Positions 8,845-17,221 of a stretch of DNA of 64,000 bases are shown piece after piece (position 1 is the first letter of the stretch; each line of letters begins with the position of its first letter). The position numbers were made by a program, and so were the translations under genes. The notes beneath the pieces were generated by a model. That model searched no databases. It saw only the letters and a list, made by a program, of their open reading frames with translations, and was not told where the DNA came from. Origin of the DNA: DASSNU01 sp035701265 (GTDB lineage: Bacteria; Gemmatimonadota; Gemmatimonadetes; Gemmatimonadales; Gemmatimonadaceae); the NCBI GenBank assembly GCA_035701265.1, contig DASSNU010000002.1, positions 62,001 through 126,000 of the forward strand, given 5' to 3'.

Positions 8845-9426
8845 TCACGCGTACGCGCCAGACTGCATCTGCTCCACGAGACCGAGCACGATCTCCCGTC
8901 CCTCGGCGGTGCGCATGAGCGAACCGGGAGTGCGGCCGCCAAGGGCGGGCGCCGGCCGCTCGAGCCAGGCGGCCACCCAACGAGCCGCGTGGAATCCAGC
9001 GCTGTTCCCGGACTCACGGATCATCGTGTCGACCGCGCCGATGAGGCGGCCCATTCCGACAACCGCGTCACTCGCTGCCATGTTCAAGCGCTCCCCCTTG
9101 CGCGCCTTCCGCGCTGCCGTTGCCGGCGGTATCCCCAGCATGGCATAGATGTCTTTCAGCGGTACCATCATTTCGCCGCCAAGCGCATCGAGAGCTTCCG
9201 ACGGGACTCCGTGCTCGACGAGCGCAACGCGCGTCATGGGCGAGACGCTTGCAACCCGCGCGAATGAGCGCTCCCCGTGCAGCACCGGGTTCCACCACGT
9301 GCCGGAGGCGACGGGTGCTGCCTCCGCGACACGCGTGGCGTGGGGATGCTCGGCGGCAGGGCGGCGGGCGGAGCGCTTGGACGACGACTTTACCGTGCTG
9401 CGCGCGGCGCGAGGTCGCTTGGGCAT
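8845..9426 (-). CDS. Xre/MbcA/ParS-type antitoxin with DUF2384 domain
   Basis: The 193-residue product has a basic Ser/Arg/Lys-rich N-terminus (about 30 residues), a helical Xre-like region (DIYAMLGIPPATAARKARKG, about residues 92-111), and the C-terminal DUF2384 toxin-binding segment (AARWVAAWLERPAPALGGRTPGSL, then TAEGREIV). It lies upstream of the RES frame in the usual antitoxin-first order. GGGAGG is placed just before the ATG. The C-terminal tail of such antitoxins normally plugs the RES active site. Since the toxin frame is broken, the antitoxin may now act only as a regulator or protect against homologous toxins. Confidence 0.85.
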   Translation of the reverse strand: MPKRPRAARSTVKSSSKRSARRPAAEHPHATRVAEAAPVASGTWWNPVLHGERSFARVASVSPMTRVALVEHGVPSEALDALGGEMMVPLKDIYAMLGIPPATAARKARKGERLNMAASDAVVGMGRLIGAVDTMIRESGNSAGFHAARWVAAWLERPAPALGGRTPGSLMRTAEGREIVLGLVEQMQSGAYA

Positions 9427-9439
9427 GGGCGAGCCTCCC

Positions 9440-9475
9440 TATCAAATGATATTATCCGACTAGTCATATGATACG
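9440..9475 (-). promoter_or_regulatory. Probable antitoxin promoter/operator with repeated TATCATWTGA
   Basis: In a GC-rich context this 36-base island is strongly AT-rich. On the coding strand it contains TATCATATGA and TATCATTTGA as a near-direct repeat. Each copy is part of a palindrome (TCATATGA at 9464-9471; TATCA-AA-TGATA at 9440-9451). A GATAAT-like -10 lies between them and GGGAGG follows. Autorepression by the antitoxin would explain the arrangement; that is inference from how RES/Xre operons work. Confidence 0.6.
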
Positions 9476-9532
9476 GCCGGCGCAAGGTGGGGTCGGCGCT
9501 TCTCGGCTGACCGTCGCTGCTTCGTCATGCAA

Positions 9533-9568
9533 AAAGTCCCGCGTCGGCGTCTCGCCGCGCGGGACTTT
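9533..9568 (-). terminator. Intrinsic terminator, original end of the tRNA-Ile transcript
   Basis: A perfect 11-bp stem (AAAGTCCCGCG with CGCGGGACTTT) encloses a further CGGCG/CGCCG stem and, read on the minus strand, runs into TTTTT. It sits 12 bases beyond the tRNA fragment at 9581-9624. It therefore looks like the ancestral tRNA-Ile terminator that was separated from its gene by the 14-kb insertion. Confidence 0.75.
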
Positions 9569-9580
9569 GTGGAGTACGAA

Positions 9581-9624
9581 TGGGCCTGGGTAGAGTTGAA
9601 CTACCGACCTCACGCTTATCAGGC
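9581..9624. repeat. att site (distal end): 44-bp duplicate of the tRNA-Ile 3' half
   Basis: Identical base for base to 23528-23571. It covers the tRNA from the discriminator base through the T arm and variable region to the anticodon loop, and identity stops sharply at 9624. The 5' half of a tRNA is absent here, so this is an attachment-site remnant and not a second tRNA gene. Confidence 0.9.
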
Positions 9625-9862
9625 ATCCCCGAGTTACGGCACCATTCCACGACTTGTCAATCTTCCCTCGACAGAGTGCACGACCTGCCGGAATGTTGCT
9701 GCGCGACAATCGGGAGATGCCGGGGTATTTGGACACCAAATTGGACACCTCGGCGTGCGATGGGACAACGCCGTCCCGTCGCACCCATCTCCGCACGTTG
9801 TCACCAAGAGGATGAGTTCGTATACACGACCCGAGTATTCTCAGAAAAGCGACATGTACTTA
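9625..9862. other. Element end region without a gene, containing repeats
   Basis: No protein gene is supported in these 238 bases. They contain two copies of TTGGACACC (9727-9750) matching a pair at the other end of the element. An inverted repeat GCGATGGGAC / GTCCCGTCGC near 9757-9782 may terminate the adjacent minus-strand gene. Confidence 0.55.
9727..9750. repeat. Paired TTGGACACC repeats, candidate integrase arm sites
   Basis: ATTTGGACACC at 9727 and AATTGGACACCT at 9739 are direct repeats spaced 12 bases apart. The same two words occur 13 bases apart at 23430-23454, next to the other att site. Paired short direct repeats flanking the core sites are what tyrosine integrases of the lambda type use as arm-binding sites. 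Confidence 0.6.
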
Positions 9863-10651
9863 TCACCAACGCTGCCGCGGCCTCCGCAGCCATCTCGGAT
9901 ACACATGCGTGTTCGTTTCGTAGACAAACCGTCGTATATCCTCATCACTCAACACGGTTCCATAGCCGTACTCGCAATCGCACCCTTGGACGCACTGCCG
10001 CTGTGTGACCTTAGTGCCCGGCGTGTACTCTGCCACGAGTTGGCGTACTTCGACCATGACCTTCTGCTGTAACGACTGGAGGCGAGACGGAAAAGCGTCC
10101 ACGATCACTTCGATGAGGTACGGTGCGAAGGGGATGCCCCCGTTCTCCTCTTTGCAGTGGACGCACATGTTCGGGCCGGGCGTTCCCTTTCGTCTGCTCG
10201 GCGCATCACTGGTACCGGCCGGTGAAGGATCGCTGAACGTGTTTCGGCGGAAGTCTTCGAGCGTTACTACATCGTGCACTGCAGACGAGTACGCCGCCGA
10301 CGTAATCTCCGTTGCATAGCCCATGACCTCGCCGGCGTACATCGAGAGCGCTTCGACATCCAGCACCATCAGGAGCGGGCCATACTTATTCAGCCCGGTG
10401 ACCGAGCGGCCGCGGTGGACATCGGCGTGCTGGTCGTAGATGTTGAGGAACAGGTGGTCGAAGATCCCGAGGCGTTCGTCATCTTCATCCGACACTTGCG
10501 GGGTTAGTAAGAGCCCGGCGCCCCGCACAGCTGCCCGCGATCGGTACGCCCCAAGCGCGCAGTAGGAGCGGAAGGTTCCGAGCGTGCACGCATGGTGGAC
10601 CTGCGAGTGGTTTCGGTGCTTCAGTTCAGCAATCAGTTCCCTCGCTTTCAC
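9863..10651 (-). CDS. Hypothetical protein linked to a type III restriction remnant
   Basis: The start is a GTG at 10651 with GGAGG five bases upstream; the product is 262 residues. I do not recognise the family. Visible features are a His/Tyr-rich N-terminal part (HRNHSQVHHACTLGTFRSYC then LGAYRSRAAV), a central GIFDHLFLNIYD, and a CVHC pair near residue 160. The pattern of an N-terminal His followed by G-A-x-x-SR loosely recalls ADP-ribosyltransferase-fold toxins such as DarT, but that is a weak impression. It lies 51 bases downstream of the restriction gene and is probably cotranscribed. Lower GC than its neighbours suggests foreign origin. Confidence 0.6.
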   Translation of the reverse strand: MKARELIAELKHRNHSQVHHACTLGTFRSYCALGAYRSRAAVRGAGLLLTPQVSDEDDERLGIFDHLFLNIYDQHADVHRGRSVTGLNKYGPLLMVLDVEALSMYAGEVMGYATEITSAAYSSAVHDVVTLEDFRRNTFSDPSPAGTSDAPSRRKGTPGPNMCVHCKEENGGIPFAPYLIEVIVDAFPSRLQSLQQKVMVEVRQLVAEYTPGTKVTQRQCVQGCDCEYGYGTVLSDEDIRRFVYETNTHVYPRWLRRPRQRW

Positions 10652-10702
10652 GCATCCCTCCTACGTGGCTCTGTACTGAAGTCGCATGCTCTCGCCTGCG
10701 GC

Positions 10703-12433
10703 TCAGATGATTTCATCCGACGACGTCACAGCGGCGAAGTCGACACCCAGTGCACGCTGGAAATGCGCTTCGCCGCACCGGATCTTCCGCGCCTCGTTGG
10801 CGCGGAGTTGGTTCGGATCATCGGTGCTCTTGGTCTCCCGCACCATGAAGAGCACCGGTTGCTCCGTCGGGCTCAGCTCGTGTTGCCGTTCGACAACCAG
10901 CGCCCAATCCGGGTTGTAGTTTCCGATCGGAGTCGGCACGACGAACTTCGGCGGGAGCTTCACAAAGAGCGGAACATCCTGTCGCGCATCAAGCGCCTGC
11001 ACGAAACGCCGTTCGGTTTGGGAGTCGATCGGCACCTTGTCCGTCACGCTGTGCTGTACCGGCACGAGGTCGCCCAGGTAGCCGTCGGCCGCTGGGTTGA
11101 TCAGCTCCTGACGATAGGCATCGCCGGTCTCGGTGTACTTGATACCATCGACCAGCTCGTCGGCGAGCACATCCTTAATGACGCGCGCCGCATTCAACGC
11201 AAACTCCTGCGGGTTGTGGATGGCCGCCGCCATTGTCTCCGGCTTACACGCGGCAATGATGTTGTAGATCGTTCGTCGCGTGAGCCGCATGCGGGGCGTG
11301 GTGTGCTCCAGCTGATGAGCGATGAGCTGCAGGAGATTCGGCACCGGCGGCGGAGCCGGGACCGCACGGACCGCAGCATCAACCACAGCGGCCTTCACGC
11401 TGTTGTCCCCTTGGACCTCGAGCGCGGCTGTCGTGATCGCAATGCGAGCACGACGGAAGTCGATCGCATCGAGGCGGCGCGCGGCTTGTGCGACGACCCG
11501 ATCTGTGCCTACGGTCACCTCGTAGCGTGTGCGCCGGCTGATCTGCGCCCAGAGCCGCTGGAACTCCTCGGACAGCATCACCTCCTGCCGGAGGCGTACC
11601 GTCCGGTCTTCGTTCCCGTTCTCGGGCAGCGGGGCGCGATCCTCCGGCCGCTCCCCATCCTCATCGAGCTGCTGCTGGAGCTGAGCAACATAGTCGTGAT
11701 AGCTCTCGTTCACGACAACGGTGAGCATGTTGACCGCCGCATCGTGTACGCGCGCACCGCTTTGGTCGACCGCGAGCCGCAGGCCGCGCCCGATCTCCTG
11801 CCGCTTCTTAACGTCCGAGACGCTCTGATTCAGCGTCACGATCTGGAAGATGTTCGGATTGTCCCACCCCTCGCGAAGCGCCGAGTGCGAGAAGATGAAC
11901 GCGACCGGCTCGTCGAACGACAGCAAGCGCTCCTTGTCACGCATGATCAGGTCGAACGCCGCTTCGTCCTCCTCGCGCGGGCGCGTAGCGTTGGAGTCGA
12001 CCAGCTCAATGACTCCACCGCGTCGGCGCTTCTGGGCGAAGTAGGCCGCCTGGACCGCGGCGGGGTCCGCACTGGCCCACCGCTCGAAGAGCACCTTCAA
12101 CTCGTTGAAGCGCCGGTCGAACAGCTGTCGGATCACGCCGTCGTTCGCGTAGTTGTCGACCCGATCGATGAAAAACAGGGTGAGCACCTTGATCCCGGCC
12201 TCCGCGAGCAGCTCCTGCTTGCGGAAGTGCTCTTCGATGGCGCGGCCGATCTGGGCATCGAAGATCGCGAGCTTGTCCTCGCCCGTCGACTCGCCCGTGC
12301 GGAGCTCGAGGCCATTGGTGAATGTCACGACTCCACGGCCCACATCGATCCGCTGCACCTCATACCCCTCGTAGATCGGCCGATTCGCCACCGCCGCGAT
12401 GCGATGGCCGGTGGGCGTACCCGCGCTCCGCGC
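10703..12433 (-). pseudogene. Type III restriction enzyme Res subunit, 5'-truncated
   Basis: About 560 residues remain of a protein normally near 950-1000. Preserved parts are the second helicase lobe, with REGWDNPN (motif V) and QEIGRGLRL (motif VI, near residues 198-206 counted from 12391), and the C-terminal PD-(D/E)xK nuclease with NPDW (D495) and ETK (E519, K521). The first lobe with Walker A and DEAD motifs is missing, and no Mod methyltransferase is present. The frame runs directly back into the CusA stop codon at 12434-12436, which is in the same frame, so the head was lost when the metal cassette was joined. Cleavage should be impossible without the ATPase lobe. Confidence 0.88.
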
Positions 12434-15400
12434 TCATGGCTGTACATTCATGAGCGTCCGGTCCAGATGCTCCACATCCTCAGGGTGCATGGATGCGCCA
12501 TCGCGGCGTACCGACCGCGTGCGGCGCTTGAGCTCCCACTCCTTCCAGAGCGAGTAGATGGCGGGAATCACGATCAGGGTGAGGAGCGTGCTCGTCACCA
12601 TCCCGCCCACCATCGGCGCGGCGATGCGCTTCATGACGTCGGCCCCTGTCCCCTGGCTCCAGAGGATGGGCACGAGCCCCATGATGATCGCTGCGACGGT
12701 CATCAACTTCGGCCGCACGCGTCCGACCGCCCCCTGTTCCACGGCGGCGTCGAGGTCGCCGCGGTGACGGAGCAGTCCCGACTCTCCGCGCTCGTGATAC
12801 GCCTGGTCGAGGTAGATGAGCATGATGACACCCGTCTCCGCCGCTACCCCCGCGAGCGCAATGAAGCCGATCGCGACGGCGACGCTCAGGTTGTAGTGCA
12901 GGAGCCACATGAGCCACACGCCGCCCACGAGCGCGAACGGGAGCGCGAGCATGACGATGGCACTCTCAGTCACGCTGCCAAAGTTGAAGTACAGGAGGAG
13001 GAAGATGATCGCGAGCGTGATCGGGATGACAACCCGAAGCTGCTTGTTCGCCCGCTGCATCGCCTCGTACTGCCCCGACCACTCGAGACGATAGCCGGGT
13101 GGCAGGGCGAGCTTCTGGGTGAGCAGTTGCTTCGCCTCGGTGACGTAGCTCCCCACGTCTCGGCCGCGCACGTCGACGTAGACGATGTTGTTGAGATACC
13201 CGTTCTCCGACTTGATGAGCGTGGGCCCCTTCACGATGGCCAGATGCGCCAGCGTGCCGAGCGCGACCTGCGCACCAGACGGCGTGGCCACCAACGTATT
13301 GCCGATCACCTGTGGGTCGTCGCGCAGGTCGCGTGGATAGCGCACGAGCACCGAGTACCGTTCGCGTCCGTCGATCACCTCTCCCGACTCCATGCCGCCC
13401 ACCGCCGTGCTCGCGGCCATGAGCACGTCATCGCTGGTCATCCCATAGCGCGCGGCGGCCGCGCGGTCGACCGTGATGTCCACGTAGCGCCCACCCATGG
13501 TTCGCTCGGCAAACACCGAGTTCGTGCCGCGTACGGCCGGCAGCAATCCTTCGATCTCCTTGCCGATCTGCTCCAGGGTGTCGAGCGACGGCCCGAAGAT
13601 CTTGATCCCCACGGGCGTCTTGATCCCGGTGGCCAGCATGTCCGTCCGGTTCTTGATCGGCATCGACCACATGTTGGCGACACCTGGCGTCCTGTCCCTG
13701 GTGTTCGCCTCGCTCACGATCGAGTCGTACGTCACGCCCGGGCGCCAGTCTTTCTTGTCCTTCAGGATCGCGATCGTCTCGATCATCGACATCGGCGCCA
13801 TGTCGGTGGCCGTCTCCGCCCGGCCGATCTTGCCGAGCACCATCTTCACCTCCGGGATCTGCGCGAGTGCCGCATCGCGCTGCTGCAACACGCGCTTGGC
13901 CTCGCCGGTCCCGATGCTCGGGAAGAGACTCGGCATGTCCATGATTGATCCCTCGTTCAGAGGCGGCATGAACTCGCTCCCGAGCCGAGACCAGGGAAAG
14001 AGTGTCACGACCACGATGGCCGCCGCACCAGCGATGACGCTCCAGCGATGCCGCAGCACGACGTGCATCACTGGCCGGTACACCCGGATCAGGAACCGGT
14101 TGATCGGGTTCGCGGCTTCGGGCTTCACCCGCCCACGGATCACGAGCCCCATCATGAGCGGGACCAGGGTGATCGAGAGGAGTGCGGCCGAGGCCATGGA
14201 GAGTGTCTTCGTCCAGGCGAGCGGCTTGAAGAGCCGCCCCTCCTGGTCTTGCAACGCGAAGACGGGGACGAACGACACCGTGATGATGAGGAGCGAGACG
14301 AAGAGCGACGGTCCCACCTCCTTGGCCGAGTCAACGACAAGCTCCCAGTGGGTGCGCGGATGTCCCCCGTGTTCGTTTCGCTCCAGGTGCTTGTGGAGAT
14401 TCTCCACCATCACGATGGCGGCATCGATCATTGCCCCGATGGCGATCGCGATCCCGCCCAGGCTCATGATGTTCGCATTGAGCCCCAGCGCGCGCATCGC
14501 GATGAAGGCCATGAGGATGCCGATCGGCAATGTCACGATCGCGACGAGCGCGCTCGATGCGTGAAGCAGGAACAGGATCGTGACCGCGGCGACGATGAGC
14601 GACTCCTCAACGAGCTTCCCCTTGAGTGTTTCGATGGCACGCTCGATGAGCCCCGAGCGGTCGTAGCCATCGACGAACATGACGCCCTTGGGCAGCGACG
14701 GCTCAAGTTCGGCCATCTTCGCCTTCACGCGGTTGATGACGGCGAGCGGGTTCTCGCCGTAGCGCATGACCACCCAGCCCGTCACGATCTCGCCTTTCCC
14801 GTTCAGGTCAGCGATTCCGCGCCGGATCTCCGGGCCGAGCTGCACACGGGCGACATCGCGCACGGTGATCGGCGTACCGTCCGGACCCGTTCCGATGGAC
14901 ACGGAGCGGATGTCATCGAGACTGTTGAACCGGCCGCGCCCGCGGACCACGTACTCCGATCCACCCATCTCGAGCACCCGTCCACCCACGTCCTCGTTCG
15001 AATTGCGGATGGCCTCGGTCACCTTCGCGAGCGGGATGTTGTAGGCGAGGAGCTTGGCGGGATCGACCTCCACCTGATACTGCTGCTCGTAGCCCCCGAC
15101 CGAGGCGATCTCCGCCACGCCTGAGACGGCGGTCAGCGCGGGACGCACGGTCCAATCCTGGAGACTCCGCAATTGGGCCAGATTGAGCGTCCCGCTCGTG
15201 TCGGCCAGGATGTATTGCATCACCCACCCCACCCCCGTGGCGTCGGGCCCGAGCATCGTCATCGCCCCTTGCGGGAGCTTCCCACGCACAGAGTTCAGGT
15301 ACTCGAGCACGCGCGAGCGCGCCCAGTAGAGATCGGTCCCGTCCTCGAACACGACGTACACGGCCGAGAGCCCGAACTGGCTCATGCCGCGCACGTACTT

Positions 15401-15637
15401 CGTGTGCGGCACCTTGAGCATCTCGGTCTCCATCGGGTAGGTGACCTGATCCTCGACGAGCTGCGGCCCCTGGTCCGGCCACTCGGTCATGATGATGACT
15501 TGCACGTCGGAGAGATCGGGGATCGCGTCCACCGGTGTGCGAAACATCGCCCACAGCCCGGCGACCGTGATGGCGGCGGTCGCGAGCAGCACGAGGAACT
15601 TGTGGCCGACCGACCATTCGATGATGCGTCGCAGCAT
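12434..15637 (-). CDS. cusA: CusA-like copper/silver RND efflux pump
   Basis: The 1067-residue protein is a heavy-metal RND inner-membrane pump. The proton-relay aspartate is in GAMIDAAIVMVEN (D405). The block IKNRTDMLATGIKTPVGIKI (about 661-680) is characteristic of the Cu(I)/Ag(I) branch, as opposed to CzcA. Methionines at about 618, 667 and 714 sit where the methionine cluster of E. coli CusA would be expected; this needs a proper alignment. It begins 6 bases after the adaptor gene and completes a minus-strand outer protein, adaptor, pump order. Beyond its stop the truncated restriction frame begins at once. Confidence 0.92.
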   Translation of the reverse strand: MLRRIIEWSVGHKFLVLLATAAITVAGLWAMFRTPVDAIPDLSDVQVIIMTEWPDQGPQLVEDQVTYPMETEMLKVPHTKYVRGMSQFGLSAVYVVFEDGTDLYWARSRVLEYLNSVRGKLPQGAMTMLGPDATGVGWVMQYILADTSGTLNLAQLRSLQDWTVRPALTAVSGVAEIASVGGYEQQYQVEVDPAKLLAYNIPLAKVTEAIRNSNEDVGGRVLEMGGSEYVVRGRGRFNSLDDIRSVSIGTGPDGTPITVRDVARVQLGPEIRRGIADLNGKGEIVTGWVVMRYGENPLAVINRVKAKMAELEPSLPKGVMFVDGYDRSGLIERAIETLKGKLVEESLIVAAVTILFLLHASSALVAIVTLPIGILMAFIAMRALGLNANIMSLGGIAIAIGAMIDAAIVMVENLHKHLERNEHGGHPRTHWELVVDSAKEVGPSLFVSLLIITVSFVPVFALQDQEGRLFKPLAWTKTLSMASAALLSITLVPLMMGLVIRGRVKPEAANPINRFLIRVYRPVMHVVLRHRWSVIAGAAAIVVVTLFPWSRLGSEFMPPLNEGSIMDMPSLFPSIGTGEAKRVLQQRDAALAQIPEVKMVLGKIGRAETATDMAPMSMIETIAILKDKKDWRPGVTYDSIVSEANTRDRTPGVANMWSMPIKNRTDMLATGIKTPVGIKIFGPSLDTLEQIGKEIEGLLPAVRGTNSVFAERTMGGRYVDITVDRAAAARYGMTSDDVLMAASTAVGGMESGEVIDGRERYSVLVRYPRDLRDDPQVIGNTLVATPSGAQVALGTLAHLAIVKGPTLIKSENGYLNNIVYVDVRGRDVGSYVTEAKQLLTQKLALPPGYRLEWSGQYEAMQRANKQLRVVIPITLAIIFLLLYFNFGSVTESAIVMLALPFALVGGVWLMWLLHYNLSVAVAIGFIALAGVAAETGVIMLIYLDQAYHERGESGLLRHRGDLDAAVEQGAVGRVRPKLMTVAAIIMGLVPILWSQGTGADVMKRIAAPMVGGMVTSTLLTLIVIPAIYSLWKEWELKRRTRSVRRDGASMHPEDVEHLDRTLMNVQP

Positions 15638-15643
15638 GATCGG

Positions 15644-17221
15644 TCACCTCCGCTCGCGGGGCATCTTCATGCCCCGGATGGAATCCTTGCCGTGGGTGCC
15701 CGTCGTCGCCGAGTCAGGGCGGACCGCGGGCGGCATCGGCATCCCCTTCATGTCCGCGCCCTTGTCCGTCATGTCACCTGCTCCACTGGAGGGCATCGGC
15801 ATGCCCTGTACCCCTCCACCCGTTGCGCCGCCCGACATGTCCATCCCCGGCATGCCTTTCATGTCACCCATGTTCTTCATATCCGACATGTTCATCTGTC
15901 CCATCATGCTCTTCATCACCTCGGCCAGGTTCGACTCGGAGTCGAGGAGGTACTGCGCCGAGGTGACGACGCGCTGCCCGGGTTCGAGCCCCGAGAGCAC
16001 TTCGGTGTAGGCCCCCGACATCCGGCCGGTCACGAGGTCCATCGGCATGAGCCGGCCGCCGCCCATGTCCATGAAGACCAGCGTGCGCTCCCCGGTGTTG
16101 AGCACCGCCGAGGTCGGCACCGTGAGCGCGCGGCGCGCGGACGTGGTGAGCGTGACGGTCGCGTACATCCCCGGCTTGAGACGCTCGTCAGAGTTGGGTA
16201 CCTCGACGCGCGCCCGTACCGTCCGTGCGGCCTGATCGAGCGTCGGGTAGACGTAGGCCACGCGTCCGTCGACGGGTCGGCCAGGATACGAGGCGAGCTC
16301 GACGGCGGCATGCGAGCCGACGCGCACCGCGCCCGCATCCTGCTCGCGGAGTGCGACATCGATCCACACGTCGCTCAGGTTGGCGATCCGGTAGAGCATC
16401 TCCCCCGGTTGGATCGCCTGCCCCTCGACGACGTGCTTCTCGAGCACGATGCCTGAGGCGGGCGCATACAGCGTGAGCGTCCGGCGGACCTTCCCGCTGC
16501 GCAGGATCTCGTCGACCTGCGCCTCCGAGATGTCCCAGAGCGCGAACCGGCGCTTGGCCGCAGCGACCAGATCCGTGGAGGCCGCCGGCACGCCGGGGAC
16601 GCTGCTCTCCCCGATACTCTGCTGCAGCTTCCCCGCGACTAGGAGCTCCTGCTCCGCCGCCACCAGCTCCGGCGAATAGATGTCCATGAGCGGCTGGCCC
16701 TGGCGCACCCGCTGTCCGGTCGCGTCCACGTACAGGCGCTCGACGTAGCCGCCGAAGCGCGGCGTCACATCGGCCAGTTTCGTCTCGTCGACAGTGACCG
16801 CGCCGACCGTGCGGACGGTATTTTCCAGCGTCCGCTCCTCCACGCCGCCGAACGTGACGCCGAATTGGCGCATCTGGTTTGCGGTGAGCTGCACGGTGCC
16901 GCTGGAGGACATGCTCATGCTACCCATGCCACCCATGTCGCCACCGGACATCTTCTGGGCGGCACTGGGAGCCCCAGTGGTGGCGCTCCCAGCCGGCCGG
17001 TGTTGATGCATGCGCCAGACGACGAGCGCCGCGACAACGGCGACCATCGCGATGCCGCCTCCGATCAGGACGCGTCGCCGGCGAGGTCGCGGTGTGCGCT
17101 CCTGGCGGCCGACCGTCGGGCCCGTTGCACTCGCCGGCTCGCGCCGAGATGCGCCACCGGTGTGCTCGCTCGCCGTCGCTCCGGCCTGCTGGTTCGTGAT
17201 GGATGGATCAATCGGATTCAT
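15644..17221 (-). CDS. cusB: CusB-like periplasmic adaptor with Met-rich C-terminal tail
   Basis: This 525-residue membrane-fusion protein has one N-terminal membrane anchor (RRRVLIGGGIAMVAVVAALVVW). A short MGGMGSMSM stretch follows, then the adaptor body with VTPRFGGYVERLYVDATGQ and QPLMDIYSPELVAAEQELL. After about residue 430 the chain becomes Met/Gly/Asp-rich, with repeated M-x-x-M units (MSDMKNMGDMKGMPGMDM, KGMPMP). Such residues bind Cu(I) and Ag(I), and the tail may replace a separate CusF chaperone. The ATG overlaps the upstream TolC-type gene's stop (ATGA), so translation is coupled. Confidence 0.92.
   Translation of the reverse strand: MNPIDPSITNQQAGATASEHTGGASRREPASATGPTVGRQERTPRPRRRRVLIGGGIAMVAVVAALVVWRMHQHRPAGSATTGAPSAAQKMSGGDMGGMGSMSMSSSGTVQLTANQMRQFGVTFGGVEERTLENTVRTVGAVTVDETKLADVTPRFGGYVERLYVDATGQRVRQGQPLMDIYSPELVAAEQELLVAGKLQQSIGESSVPGVPAASTDLVAAAKRRFALWDISEAQVDEILRSGKVRRTLTLYAPASGIVLEKHVVEGQAIQPGEMLYRIANLSDVWIDVALREQDAGAVRVGSHAAVELASYPGRPVDGRVAYVYPTLDQAARTVRARVEVPNSDERLKPGMYATVTLTTSARRALTVPTSAVLNTGERTLVFMDMGGGRLMPMDLVTGRMSGAYTEVLSGLEPGQRVVTSAQYLLDSESNLAEVMKSMMGQMNMSDMKNMGDMKGMPGMDMSGGATGGGVQGMPMPSSGAGDMTDKGADMKGMPMPPAVRPDSATTGTHGKDSIRGMKMPRERR

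Noticed and set aside
9581..9654. A second tRNA-Ile gene
   Set aside because: Only the 3' half matches; after 9624 the sequence cannot form the anticodon stem, D arm or acceptor stem. It is an att remnant.
10592..13948. A long plus-strand frame of about 1100 residues
   Set aside because: It is antisense to the restriction remnant and cusA, with composition typical of a shadow frame in GC-rich DNA.
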